Positions 12,801 through 23,638 of a stretch of 64,000 nt of DNA are shown here, piece by piece. Source of the stretch: Asterias amurensis (lineage: Eukaryota; Echinodermata; Asteroidea; Forcipulatida; Asteriidae); NCBI RefSeq assembly GCF_032118995.1, contig NC_092668.1:14797501-14861500 (forward strand), read 5' to 3'. The position numbers and the translations under genes were made by a program. Within the stretch, counting starts at the first letter, position 1, and every line of letters begins with the position of its first letter. The notes beneath the pieces are model-generated. The model saw only the letters and a program-made list of their open reading frames with translations, did not search any database and was not told where the DNA came from.

Positions 12801-15800
12801 CATGCTAAGCACAGAATTATCTTGCTCAGCAGAAACAGGTTACCAGCTTATCTTCCCCACTAAAGTTTACATTGGTGCCACTGGTGCCCCACTAAATTTT
12901 GAACAGAGATTTGCTAAGCAATGTTTGTATGAAATCGGGCCCAGGTCACAGCAAACTTTGGATTGTTCATGGATGTTGTGTTGCATTATTCTGGACTATG
13001 TTAGATGTTCAACACGTGGTTTGTATTCATGCTGAAAGATTTTCAATATTTCTACACCCACTCAGCTTCGATTGAACACAGCGCCCTCCCTGAACATCTC
13101 GCTCGCTGACCGGCAGAATCTAACCGGTGTAATGACGATTTCGTCCAAAGCTCTTCATAACAGGCCGAATGATAGAGATACGAGAGCTCCTTCAATACTA
13201 GGGTAAGTACAGTGCATTACTACAGTAACAAGCTGACAAGATGGGATTTGAGGCATTGCACGGTGAGGTTTCAATGATTATTTGGTTTGCTGTAACATCA
13301 TTCAGGGCGTGGCATGGCTGAGCAGATACTTAGCAGATACTTTATAATCATCTGAGCAATTAAAGAAAGTCATCTTTTCCCTTTTTTTGTGGTATTTTAG
13401 GGATGAGCTACAGACTCTACCCTTACAGATTGGAATGAATCGGCCAGGCTCGAGCACCCTGAGTCAGATCAATCGCTCCAACCGTCCGATGAGCGTCAAG
13501 ACAACGGACAACTTCAACTATAGGTTGTCATCAGCTAGAGGCCGGGGGAGGTTAAGGCCCATCGACCGAGCCAAGACGCCCAACATGGAGGGGATCATCA
13601 CCGGAAAGAAACTGTAAGTTCTTTGACGTAGCACTTTACGTTTATCTGTTGCTTGTTTCCATCTTGAACGAGCTTTACAAAGATTATCCTGGAAAGGTGA
13701 TCCTTTGGTTGACGCTTCCCAGGTTGTTTCATAAACTTGCCACCTGGCAGTAACAGGTTGAATAAATTTCTGACTGAGCAAAGATAGTAAAGCAGGAGGA
13801 ATGCCAATATTGGTGCTAGATAGCTCAGTTGGTAGACATCCAGTACATTGATCCAGACTGCCAGAGGTTGCTGGTTGAACTCTAGTCCACTTTGCCCAAA
13901 ATTGTTTGACATTAAGAATAATCTTGTGACCGTCTTCCAATGTCTACAGGACCACAGCGAGTGACCGCCTAGGTTCCCCACCCCACCCCGCTGCTTCTCC
14001 TCCCTACCATTGGAGTCGGAATGCGACCCTACCACCCATTGAGGCAGTCCAAGAAACTCTGCCTCAGCTAAGGCAACCAGAGTCGCATGGGAACGAGAAC
14101 AAACAAACCAATAACACTAATAATGTAAGTACACATGGAAGTACACAAGCAGGGCTGTGATTTCTCAGGGTTTGTCTTTTATTTAAAGGTTTTCTCAAAA
14201 ATTTTACTTGAAAGAAGTAAAGCAGTCCCCAAAGGGAGAAAGAAATTGGTATTCCACATTTTATCCAAACCTGTAGTTATATATTTTCGATGATGCACAG
14301 AGTCTGTAAACCTCCCGAATTTTGTAGCATCTGGTAGGTTCTGGGTTCTTCAGTAAGAAGTAAAGTTAGTCTGTTACAAGATGGTGTACAGAATAAAAGG
14401 GGTCTGTTCAGAGCTGGTAAATGTATCCCACTTACCCAGTCTGCAGAACACCCCAATATTATGACCATCATAGAAAGGGTCAGTAAGAAGTAAAGTTAGT
14501 CTGTTACAAGATGGTGTACATAATAAAAGGGGTCTGTTCAGAGCTGGTAAATGTATCCCACTTACCCAGTCTGCAGAACACCCCAATATTATGACCATCA
14601 TAGAAAGGGTCAGTGAGAAGTAAAGTGGGTCTGTTACAAGATGGTGTACAGAATAAAAGGGGTCTGTTCAGAGCTGGTAAATGTATCCCACTTACCCAGT
14701 CTGCAGAACACCCCAATATTATGACCATCTAAGAAAGGTTCAGTTAGAAGTAAAGTGAGTCTGTTACAAGATGGTGTACATAATAAAAGGGGTCTGTTCA
14801 GAGCTGGTAAATGTATCCCACTTACCCAGTCTGCAGAACACCCCAATATTATGACCATCTAAGAAAGGTTCAGTTAGAAGTAAAGTGAGTCTGTTACAAG
14901 ATGGTGTACAGAATAAAAGGGGTCTGTTCAGAGCTGGTAAATGTATCCCACTTACCCAGTCTGCAGAACACCCCAATATTATGACCATCTAAGAAAGGTT
15001 CAGTTAGAAGTAAAGTGAGTCTGTTACAAGATGGTGTACAGAATAAAAGGGGTCTGTTCAGAGCTGGTAAATGTATCCCACTTACCCAGTCTGCAGAACA
15101 CCCCAATATTATGACCATCATAGAAAGGGTCAGTGAGAAGTAAAGTGGGTCTGTTACAAGATGGTGTACAGAATAAAAGGGGTCTGTTCAGAGCTGGTAA
15201 ATGTATCCCACTTACCCAGTCTGCAGAACACCCCAATATTATGGCCATCATAGAAAGGGTCAGTTAGAAGTAAAGTGAGTCTGTTACAAGATGGTGTACA
15301 GAATAAAAGGGGTCTGTTCAGAGCTGGTAAATGTATCCCACTTACCCAGTCTGCAGAACACCCCAATGTTATGACCATCTAAGAAAGGTTCAATTAGAAG
15401 TAAAGTGAGTCTGTTACAAGATGGTGTACATAATAAAAGGGGTCTGTTCAGAGCTGGTAAATGTATCCCACTTACCCAGTCTGCAGAACACCCCAATATT
15501 ATGACCATCATAGAAAGGGTCAGTAAGAAGTAAAGTTAGTCTGTTACAAGATGGTGTACAGAATAAAAGGGGTCTGTTCAGAGCTGGTAAATGTATCCCA
15601 CTTACCCAGTCTGCAGAACACCCCAATATTATGACCATCTAAGAAAGGTTCAGTTAGAAGTAAAGTGAGTCTGTTACAAGATGGTGTACAGAATAAAAGG
15701 GGTCTGTTCAGAGCTGGTAAATGTATCCCACTTACCCAGTCTGCAGAACACCCCAATATTATGACCATCATAGAAAGGGTCAGTGAGAAGTAAAGTGGGT

Positions 15801-18421
15801 CTGTTACAAGATGGTGTACAGAATAAAAGGGGTCTGTTCAGAGCTGGTAAATGTATCCCACTTACCCAGTCTGCAGAACACCCCAATATTATGGCCATCA
15901 TAGAAAGGGTCAGTTAGAAGTAAAGTGAGTCTGTTACAAGATGGTGTACAGAATAAAAGGGGTCTGTTCAGAGCTGGTAAATGTATCCCACTTACCCAGT
16001 CTGCAGAACACCCCAATGTTATGACCATCTAAGAAAGGTTCAATTAGAAGTAAAGTGAGTCTGTTACAAGATGGTGTACATAATAAAAGGGGTCTGTTCA
16101 GAGCTGGTAAATGTATCCCACTTACCCAGTCTGCAGAACACCCCAATATTATGACCATCATAGAAAGGGTCAGTAAGAAGTAAAGTTAGTCTGTTACAAG
16201 ATGGTGTACAGAATAAAAGGGGTCTGTTCAGAGCTGGTAAATGTATCCCACTTACCCAGTCTGCAGAACACCCCAATATTATGACCATCTAAGAAAGGTT
16301 CAGTTAGAAGTAAAGTGAGTCTGTTACAAGATGGTGTACAGAATAAAAGGGGTCTGTTCAGAGCTGGTAAATGTATCCCACTTACCCAGTCTGCAGAACA
16401 CCCCAATATTATGTCCATCATAGAAAGGGTCAGTTAGAAGTAAAGTGAGTCTGTTACAAGATGATGTACAGAATAAAAGGGGTCTGTTCAGAGCTGGTAA
16501 ATGTATCCCACTTACCCAGTCTGCAGAACACCCCAATATTATGACCATCATAGAAAGGGTCAGTAAGAAGTAAAGTGAGTCTGTTACAAGATGGTGTACA
16601 GAATAAAAGGGGTCTGTTCAGAGCTGGTAAATGTATCCCACTTACCCAGTCTGCAGAACACCCCAATATTATGACCATCATAGAAAGGGTCAGTTAGAAG
16701 TAAAGTGAGTCTGTTACAAGATGGTGTACAGAATAAAAGGGGTCTGTTCAGAGCTGGTAAATGTATCCCACTTACCCAGTCTGCAGAACACCCCAATATT
16801 ATGACCATCATAGAAAGGGTCAGTTAGAAGTAAAGTGAGTCTGTTACAAGATGGTGTACAGAATAAAAGGGGTCTGTTCAGAGCTGTTAAATGTATCCCA
16901 CTTACCCAGTCTGCAGAACACCCCAATATTATGTCCATCATAGAAACGGTCAGTGAGAAGTAAGTTAGTTTGCTGCAAGATTGGTCTTCTTCAATGTCCA
17001 GTTGTACACAACATAATTTCATTGTTCAGATACGCCTTTAATGCACTCCTTTATTATGCTCGCAATTTTTCAAATGTGAACATAGTTTGGAAAGCTAGAC
17101 TATATCAATGTTTATTTCTCTCAAGCAATCAATAACTTGAAGCTGCTACATGGATTGATTTTGTTGGCACAGAAAACATCTGCTAAGTTCAGGATATCAA
17201 GTGCTGCAGCTGATGACAGAGCGTTGAGACTAAAAGATCGTTCAGCTACGTTTACCTCAGAGTCAAGACCAAACACGACACACACATTCAGAGTAAGTCC
17301 AGTGAACTTGTTGACCCTTGCTAAGCAGAAACTGGTTACCAGCCATAAAGTACAATTATCATGTATGGTATGTTAGTTTTTGACAAGGTAACAGTACATT
17401 TCTGCTTAGTTGAAAATTTTGTTTTGTAGCGATATTTGTTTTAGAAGCAGCTCTATTAAATGTTGCCCTGGGTTGGCGCCCACTAGCTCCTCAAGAAAAG
17501 TCTAGGGCTGTACCACTTACCCCTACTCCGGAGCAGGGGTGACTATGCCTCGGGGTATGCCCAATTTTTGGGGTAGACCGGGGGTGAAGTGATCCAAGCG
17601 CCAAAGTGCCCCAGGGGTTGCCCCTGGGAAATAGACAAGTGTGAAAAGGGTTTCAGTCTTTACACTAAAGTACTTTTCATCATAAGAACTATCCTTGCAC
17701 TTGGTGCACCCTATCTGTAGGTACCAATTTGCTTGGGTACCACGCCCTACACAATCAGAAAACCTAAACGGGATTTTGGAGGACTAAGGATTCTGCTGGA
17801 TTCCAGATTGTGATAATGGGTCTGGGTTGCTGGTAATGTTTTTGTCTGTTGTTTGTGTTATAGTCCGATACACCATTTGGCATCTTGAATCGTCGATCAT
17901 CAACTCCCCAGTCTTTCACTCTGTTCAAGTCACCCGCTGCTGTTCCCCCGGCAGGTGGTAAGTCATTATTATTTATATTGCTATATATTTCTGGTAATGA
18001 AACCAATGATGCCTCATAAGTGAACTTAATCACTGTAGCTCACAGGCCTGAGGAAACCTGCAAACACCTGGTATGTGGACCAGAAACACTAGGGTTAACC
18101 CCTACACTTCCACTATAAGTGTTCCAGGGTTGTTTTACGTACACTATCAATCCTAGTACGCAGCATCTCTGGATTATTGTCCCATGACAAAGCAATTATG
18201 GTGCAGAATCTTGCTCAAGTGCATTAACCATAGTCAAGATTGCTCAACCAACAAACCAGTAAAGTATGAATGATTTTGTCTGTTTTCTTTATACAGGTAA
18301 CCCTGGCATCATGTCTGGAATAACGGGAATCAGTTTGGGTATTCCAGGTTCATCGTCGCACATCGATGCTTCAGTGAGTCAGTATGGGGCTCAACAAGCA
18401 GGTTACTTCAAGGTGTTATAA
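9872..18421 (+). CDS. FAM149B1: FAM149B1-like ciliary protein (DUF3719), 5' exon missing
   Basis: Twelve exons join in phase: 9872-10106, 10604-10749, 11238-11381, 11611-11775, 11994-12175, 12510-12673, 13066-13202, 13401-13613, 13950-14124, 17173-17292, 17864-17957 and 18297-18421 (TAA). All have AG/GT borders, and about 630 residues are visible; human FAM149B1 has about 580. Conserved blocks are VRRMFQEIDDILFEGQ, CKEWNSRFPHLRVLGKQ (DUF3719), SDGVIEEYFAYD, FPPLTPNACVQ...AFDVMWTEVVGWI, RPGSSTLSQINRSNRP and LPPIEAVQE, in the same order as in human FAM149B1. In humans this protein acts at primary cilia and is mutated in a Joubert-type syndrome. The first visible exon begins with one base of a split codon, so the start codon lies upstream and was not found. 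Intron 9 contains a 2.6-kb minisatellite. Family identity is confident; FAM149B1 rather than FAM149A is inferred from the C-terminal blocks. Confidence 0.86.
10374..10440. mobile_element. Partial family B fold-back fragment
   Basis: Only one arm is visible: gggctttatttcacaaagag followed by ctaagattgatcttaac, matching the arms of the 41278 copy. It lies in intron 1 of the visible FAM149B1-like gene. Confidence 0.4.
10845..11168. mobile_element. Two adjacent family C palindromic elements
   Basis: A degraded copy (about 10845-10990) is followed by a clearer one (10992-11168) that begins ggcccaatttcatagagct and ends agcagctctattaaattgg. Both lie in an intron of the FAM149B1-like gene. Confidence 0.6.
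12205..12300 (-). mobile_element. tRNA-derived SINE fragment
   Basis: On the minus strand, gagctgaatagctcagttga resembles an A box and tggttcaagtcctact a B box. They are closer together than in a tRNA, so the copy is internally shortened. It is intronic. Confidence 0.5.
12770..12952. mobile_element. Family C palindromic element
   Basis: It starts near cataaagcctgtaagc and ends gtatgaaatcgggcccag, with inner gctaagca arms. It lies in a FAM149B1 intron. Confidence 0.55.
13800..13905 (+). mobile_element. tRNA-derived SINE fragment
   Basis: gctagatagctcagttggta resembles an A box and ttgctggttgaactctag a B box. It lies in the intron between FAM149B1 exons ending at 13613 and starting at 13950. 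Confidence 0.5.
14208..14350. repeat. Second copy of the dispersed repeat seen at 9630
   Basis: It carries aaagcagtccccaaagg, then acagagtctgtaaacctccc, and ends gttcttcag directly against the first unit of the 130-bp array. Its tail may have seeded the array boundary. Confidence 0.5.
14351..16950 (+). repeat. Minisatellite: 20 units of exactly 130 bp
   Basis: Every unit begins ca(g/a)t(t/a/g)agaagtaaag and contains ggggtctgttcagagctgg and accccaatattatg. Unit starts fall at exact 130-bp steps from 14351, and the 21st start, at 16951, diverges within about 15 bp. Variant sites are few, for example catcatagaaagggt against catctaagaaaggtt at unit ends. The variant pattern repeats at an offset of 650 bp, so five-unit blocks have been duplicated. 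The array fills the intron between FAM149B1 exons 13950-14124 and 17173-17292. Open frames on its minus strand are a by-product of the repetition. Confidence 0.95.
17318..17473. mobile_element. Family C palindromic element, partial
   Basis: It contains ttgctaagcagaaactggtt and ends agcagctctattaaatg; the left terminus is missing. It is intronic in the FAM149B1-like gene. Confidence 0.5.
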
Positions 18422-18546
18422 CAATGGCTTATAACAATGAATCACACAACCCTGGTGGGATTCGAACCCGATTCATCATATTAGATCGATGCTTCGGGGC
18501 TCAACAAGCCGGTTACTACAAGTTGTTATAGCAATGGCTTATCACA
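18362..18546. repeat. Local duplication of the FAM149B1 terminal codons
   Basis: The segment starting atcgatgcttc and running through ggggctcaacaagc to gttata and caatggctta occurs at 18362 (coding end) and again at 18485 (3' UTR). The second copy has an 11-bp gap and several substitutions. Between them lies a B-box-like fragment, tgggattcgaacccg, on the minus strand. Confidence 0.8.
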
Positions 18547-18590
18547 TGGGTGTATCAAAACCAGTTATTTCTTTTGTTAAATAATCAAAA

Positions 18591-18596
18591 AATAAA
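18591..18596 (+). terminator. Possible proximal poly(A) signal of FAM149B1
   Basis: AATAAA lies 170 bp after the stop codon. No clear GT-rich element follows, so the distal signal at 20017 looks better. Confidence 0.3.
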
Positions 18597-18810
18597 CCAA
18601 TTATTCCAAAACATGCTCTAACACAATCTGAAATCTATACAAACTCTCTCAAAATCCATCATATTATTATTAATATTTCAACGTTGTATTTTTTGTCGAC
18701 AAGCATATTTTTCCTTTAAGTTCTGTTTTCATAATATTACTGAAATACTTGTTTTTTAGGAGATAGAACTTTAAAAAGAGGGAGCAGTCACAATGCTACC
18801 ACAAGTCTAC

Positions 18811-19197
18811 TTAAAGACAGTGGACACTATTGGTTATTGTCAAAGACTAGCCTTCACAGTTAGTGTATCTCAACATATGCATAAAATAACAAACCTGTGA
18901 AAATTTGAGCTCAATTGGTCATCGAACTTGCGAGATAATAATGAAAGAAAAAACACCTTTGTCACACAAAGTTGTGCGCTTTCAGATGCTTGATTTTTGA
19001 GACATCAAATTCTAAATGTGAGGTCTCGAAATCAAATTCGTGGAAAATTACTTCTTTCTCGAAAACTACAATATTTCAGAGGGAGCCGTTTGTCACAATG
19101 TTTTATACCATCAATCTCTCCCTGTTACTCGTTAACAAGTAAGGTTTTATGGCAGTAACTATTTTGAGTAATTACCAATAGTGTCCACTGCCTTTAA
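18811..19197 (-). mobile_element. Complete family A MITE, 387 bp with TTAA edges
   Basis: The left end is TTAA then AGACAGTGGACACTATTGG. The right end is the inverted copy CCAATAGTGTCCACTGCCT then TTAA. It is the cleanest copy here and serves as the reference for the others. It lies in the 3' UTR or just beyond the FAM149B1-like gene. Confidence 0.8.
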
Positions 19198-19639
19198 ACT
19201 ATTGAGCAATATAAAGTAGACGGTTGATGTCTATGACTATAAAACACCAACATTGATCATCAACTACCTGTTTTTAAACAGAAAAAAAACATTCCAGCGT
19301 AAATATTGTGCAACATTTTGGGCCACAAAAGCCTACAAACTTCATGTCACAGATCTTCGGTTGCAGAGGTGAGGCCTAATGGCCTTGTAGAAATCCTGTA
19401 GTTAGACAGAGTTGTTTGGACTGATTTATTTATTTTGGTCCTTGTCACTTTTACAGATATTTTATACGATATCTGTTTCTGCAGCTGCTTTAGTTTTTCA
19501 TGTGACTGAGAAAAAAGGGTATTTTGCTTTAGATTTTAAGTTTATTGATTTAGAAGATTCTCTTAACAAAATATTTGCTATGTATTTGACATTGTTTTTT
19601 ACACAACTTATTTTGGCTTCATATAAAAAACACCTACAA

Positions 19640-19690
19640 ACCTGGGGTCGATTTCACAAAGAGTTAGGACTAGTCCTGGTTCATTCATTT
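19640..19690. mobile_element. Family B end fragment
   Basis: ctggggtcgatttcacaaag followed by agttaggactagtcctgg matches one arm of the family B element. Confidence 0.45.
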
Positions 19691-19799
19691 TTCACAGTAA
19701 TCTGAACTCAACGAGTATTTTGCTCTCACTTAAACATTTTTGTCCAAGTACATTTTGTCCCGAAAATGTATTCACACTTCATTCACACAAAAGTTATTG

Positions 19800-19937
19800 C
19801 TTAATACTAAAAAAAATTGCTGCTAAGCAAAGATTAGCAGGAAACCAGTCATAAGTAGTGTACGTTACATGGCAATATAGCTGGTAACAATTGCTCTGCT
19901 AAGCATGGTTTTCCTTTGTGTTATAATCAGGCCTTTG
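19800..19937. mobile_element. Family C palindromic element, partial
   Basis: Inner arms tgctaagcaaagattagca and ctctgctaagcatggtt are visible. Outer ends are eroded. Confidence 0.45.
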
Positions 19938-20016
19938 CTAAAACACTTGTTCAGACAATAAAGAAACTTTGTAAATGCTGTATTATGATGTATATTTTAT
20001 AGTCTATAATAATTGA

Positions 20017-20022
20017 AATAAA
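20017..20022 (+). terminator. Likely distal poly(A) signal of FAM149B1
   Basis: AATAAA is followed within 20 bp by gtagtgtgtggt, a typical downstream GT-rich element. Use of this site would give a 3' UTR of about 1.6 kb that carries several repeats. Confidence 0.45.
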
Positions 20023-20049
20023 GTTTTTGAGTAGTGTGTGGTAATCTCC

Positions 20050-21239
20050 ACCTTCAGAGACAAAATAAAACTATCCCTGTTTGGGGCATTTTGATTTAAA
20101 GAAATTTAGATATTGATTGTTTTTTGTGTGGTGTTGATGTTCATAATTATTTTACCAAATAACAAAAGATAAAAATAACTTCATAATTGTACAAAAGCAG
20201 TTACTTGTTTGTTGTGTATAGACCATGTGACCTGTGACATCACAATATTAACAAAATAGCCACACAGGCTAGACTTCCTGCACGCATGACTTTTATACAC
20301 AGTTAAAAGGAAGAAAACAATTAATCTTATTATTTTATGGAGATTGCACTGTCTGATTTGTGTTAATGGAAATGAGTGTAATATTTCCCGCTGATAAATG
20401 TAGTATCTTGCCTGCAAGGGAATGCACACGGTCACTCTTTTTATAAACTCTTTATAACTCTTTTTCATCTCAATCTATTGAATGGTAAAAAGTTCACTTA
20501 CCTCACTGAGGACCAGCTGGTTTGTACTTGTGTTTCTCAACCATCAATGTTTGCCTCCAATCTCTGAGATATTTGTGAAACCTTTCTTAAAAATCAATAT
20601 GCTATACACCGACGTTCACAACAAAGTTATGTAATCAACACGAATGTATAAGAACAAAATGTCACCGTTTCCAAAGTTCCCTCGCCGAGTAAAGTTGATT
20701 CTGAGAGAGTGGCATGTACGTAGTTTAAAGTTTAGAAATTTCCATTGTATAAAAGTCATCTGTCTGCGGTTACATTTTTAAAACTCATGTTAAACAAACT
20801 GGCAATGGCAATGCGTCGCATACACAAGATATCGGCAACATGTTTTTATTTTACCTCAATTTAACTGACATTTTGAAAGCAAACTTGCTGAAAAAAGTAG
20901 CACCGACGGTTGCACATCAACTGACGTAATCATGGAATTATAATACTGTAAAAAGATAACAGAAAGGGTAATTTCAGAAGAATTTTACGATACTCACAGG
21001 GACGAACGTCTTACTTTCTTGAACTTCTCCCGCATTTGTTGTGATTTTTGAAGTGACTGTAGGCAACACAAAATGTTCTAATTTCTTTAGGCGCTGATAA
21101 AACGTCACAAATGATTTAGAAAAAAAACATCACAACTGTGAAGTCAAGAAAACATTCCATCTGACGCGTTTATAGAAACAGAAATGCGCTGCAAACTGCG
21201 TGCGTCCAGTTTTCTTTTAAATTGCGCTTCTTCTTTTTG
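20050..21239. other. Intergenic region between FAM149B1 and the coiled-coil gene
   Basis: No gene or clear repeat is seen. The last few hundred bases upstream of 21555 are probably the promoter of the next gene. Confidence 0.45.
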
Positions 21240-21257
21240 TGACGTCACAATGCAAAT
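21240..21257 (+). promoter_or_regulatory. CRE-like palindrome next to an octamer-like site
   Basis: TGACGTCA at 21240-21247 is followed two bases later by ATGCAAAT at 21250-21257, about 300 bp upstream of the next start codon. These are full matches to the CREB/ATF and octamer consensus sequences. Function is inferred from position only. Confidence 0.35.
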
Positions 21258-21554
21258 TTCCTTGTCTTTTGCATTTGGAACTTTTGTCATCATCTGTTAG
21301 ATACGTTTGTGACGGTTTTTTTTTTCAACAACAAAAATACTACTGCGAAATAAAAACAAGGCAATAAAACTCTCATTTCATAAAAGGAGTTGAAATGATT
21401 AAGTAAAGTGGACTCAAAGAGAAGCCGAGTTTGGAAATCGTATTACAAAATGGCCCATTCAGCGAGTTGCCTTTCAACTTAATTTGCATAACAATAGAGA
21501 ACACGCAAGGAATGTAGGCGCAGGTGTTTCTGGTTGGCCACAAGTTTCGTCGCC

Positions 21555-23377
21555 ATGTTTTGTTCACGAGCAGCTGCTGCAGTAGTCAACAAGTTCACAA
21601 CTGCATGGGGTTGTGGTTTTCGTCACGCAAGGTACAAGCCAATATTCACCCTTTCCACTGCACATGAAAACGTTACAAATGGACATGGTTTTAGCTCGAG
21701 ATTATTGTCAACAACTCGAAAGTGTCAAAGCTTGCTTCAAGTCCGAGGTTTACCGTGTCGGCGTCGGGGTTCACCTTCCGAACGACAGTTCTGCACGACC
21801 CATGGGCTGTTGAAGAAAGATGGCGACAAGACCACGGGAAGACTGCCACCGGGTGACCCACCGAAAACAGACCCACCGACAAGTATCTTGCCCGGACATG
21901 ATGACCAGAAACCCATGGTGTTTAGTCCAGCAAACGTTCAAGTAAGTTACTCCCACTTTTTCATATTATTATTGATAACAACTAATGGGCGAAATATTGG
22001 TCACGACCTTTGCCTTTGGTGTGTAGTGTGTTATTGTAAATCTCCTGTACGATGACTAGTGAGCAGGCTATAATTCAAACGTTGAGACGAATGCTCACTC
22101 AGTGGCAGTGAAGTTACTAAAGAGAAGTTTCCTCGATGTATGCAATTTATTTTCTTGACAGTACAGAGCTTATCTTCAGTACTTAACCATGTTTTCATAA
22201 ACATTTTTGGTAGCATGGGTTTCTAGTGTGTGAAACACTCGATCGTCTCACACCAATGTGGCTCTGGTTCAATTTCCATTCAAGGCTGTTAAGAACAGTT
22301 TTAGAACAGTTTTTTTTTTTCCCCTTCGGAAAAAAATCAATGTGGACAGTATGTGTTCCAGGGTCATGAGTCGCACCAAGGCTGTCAAAGGCGCCCTCGC
22401 TTGCCTGTTGCTTAAACAAATTACAGCTGCATCTTTTGCAATTCAGTTTCCTATAATAGCAAGATTAGCTTTCTAAATTATTTTATTAAAGTGACAGCTG
22501 TGACTTGTTTCCTAAAAGTAATGAGAGATACCGAGTAATATCGTAATTATGCAGCAGATGGTGAGACAATTATGTGGTTAAACGACGAAAGAATTTACTT
22601 GAGCAGGATTTGAGCAAAAGACCTCCGGACTAACGTACCAACTGAGCTATAATGTCCCTCTGTCTGCAGCTTCCTTATTTGGTCAATATATTTGTTCATG
22701 AGTTCCAATCAGACACAATTGTTAACTGCCGTGCCATATTAAAGAAACACTCTTTGTTTGATTGACGGCATACTCATTTTCACTCATACTCAAGTTGATA
22801 TTTAACATGACTTCCGCAGGTCTTTGCAGACCCATCAATGGCACAGACAGTCCGAGATGTTTCCGTGGACATACAAAAGCTCAAAGGACACATTCAGTTC
22901 ATGAAGGAAGAATTCTCAGACACCTCCTTTGAGGTCCTCAAACTCTCTCAAGGAAGAGCATCAATAATTGCGGCTCTGAAAGAATCCAGAAACCTCAGCC
23001 GGGACAATCATGCTGCTATAACCTCACTTAAGACGGAACAGAAGAAGTTTGATCAACTCATCATTGTAATCAGTAAGATGGTTGCAAGGCATGAGAACCA
23101 TCTCAACGACGCCAAGACTAACAAAAACATCAAGAAAATCGACAGCCTCTCACAGAGGGTAGATCAATGTAATGTGAGTGTCGGACAGTTAAAGACAGCT
23201 TTTCATAATCAGCTTCAAGTAGAGCTGAAGAAAGCGGTGACTGACGTCAAGAAACTACAGAATGACTTGAGTAAGCTTCAGCTGGAGGCGAGATTCAGAG
23301 GGAAGGAGATTGCTGAGCTCAAGAGTAAAACCCCTGCGGCACTCTCCGGCCTCGACAAACAACACAAAGAAACTTGA
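21555..23377 (+). CDS. Unrecognised two-exon coiled-coil protein, possibly mitochondrial
   Basis: Exon 1 (21555-21941) ends at a codon boundary on caa|gtaagt. Exon 2 (22820-23377, TGA) follows cttccgcag. The product is 314 aa. The N-terminal 80 residues are rich in R, S, T and A and poor in acids, with RLLSTTRK and PCRRRGSPSERQF, which would suit a mitochondrial presequence. A proline-rich linker (RLPPGDPPKTDPP) follows. From about residue 140 to 300 the sequence is charged with heptad-like spacing (VSVDIQKLKGHIQFMKEEF, VDQCNVSVGQLKTAF, VKKLQNDLSKLQLEA), suggesting coiled coil. The ATG at 21555 was chosen because the upstream in-frame codons lack another ATG. I do not recognise the family. 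It converges on ASH2L, with the two 3' ends close together. Confidence 0.75.
22590..22705 (-). mobile_element. tRNA-derived SINE in the intron of the coiled-coil gene
   Basis: On the minus strand, cattatagctcagttggtac is an A-box-like sequence and ttttgctcaaatcctgctc a B-box-like one. It is the same family as the copy at 7985. Confidence 0.6.
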
Positions 23378-23580
23378 ATTTGTAAAATATAGGTCTTTGC
23401 TATTATCCCTATCTTATCCAGTAAATACTTTCAAAGAAACCTCACATGAACTTGTCTTGTACAGAGCAAAATACATTAAGAAATGACTTCCTTTTTGTTT
23501 TTCATTTTTCAATTGTTGTATCAGTTTTGTAGTAAATTAAATAATGTCCTAAGAAAAATAGACCCTAAAAACAACTGCTC

Positions 23581-23586
23581 AATAAA
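23581..23586 (+). terminator. Poly(A) signal of the coiled-coil gene
   Basis: AATAAA lies about 200 bp after the TGA at 23377, followed by a T-rich stretch (ttttgaaatacagtctttct). It faces the ASH2L signal at 23644. Confidence 0.5.
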
Positions 23587-23638
23587 AAAACACGTATCAT
23601 TTTGAAATACAGTCTTTCTCGTTTCCAGAAAAAGATTC

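Noticed and set aside
13518-14035. Minus-strand frames of 140 and 145 codons
   Set aside because: They lie opposite FAM149B1 exons 8 and 9 and a SINE, and have no family resemblance.
14351-16950. CRISPR-like direct repeats
   Set aside because: Units are contiguous with no unique spacers, and the context is an animal intron.
14277-17022. Ladder of about 20 overlapping minus-strand open frames of 64-102 codons with repeated peptide
   Set aside because: They arise because each 130-bp unit (not a multiple of three) is open in one minus frame. They overlap, share one peptide and lie in an intron.
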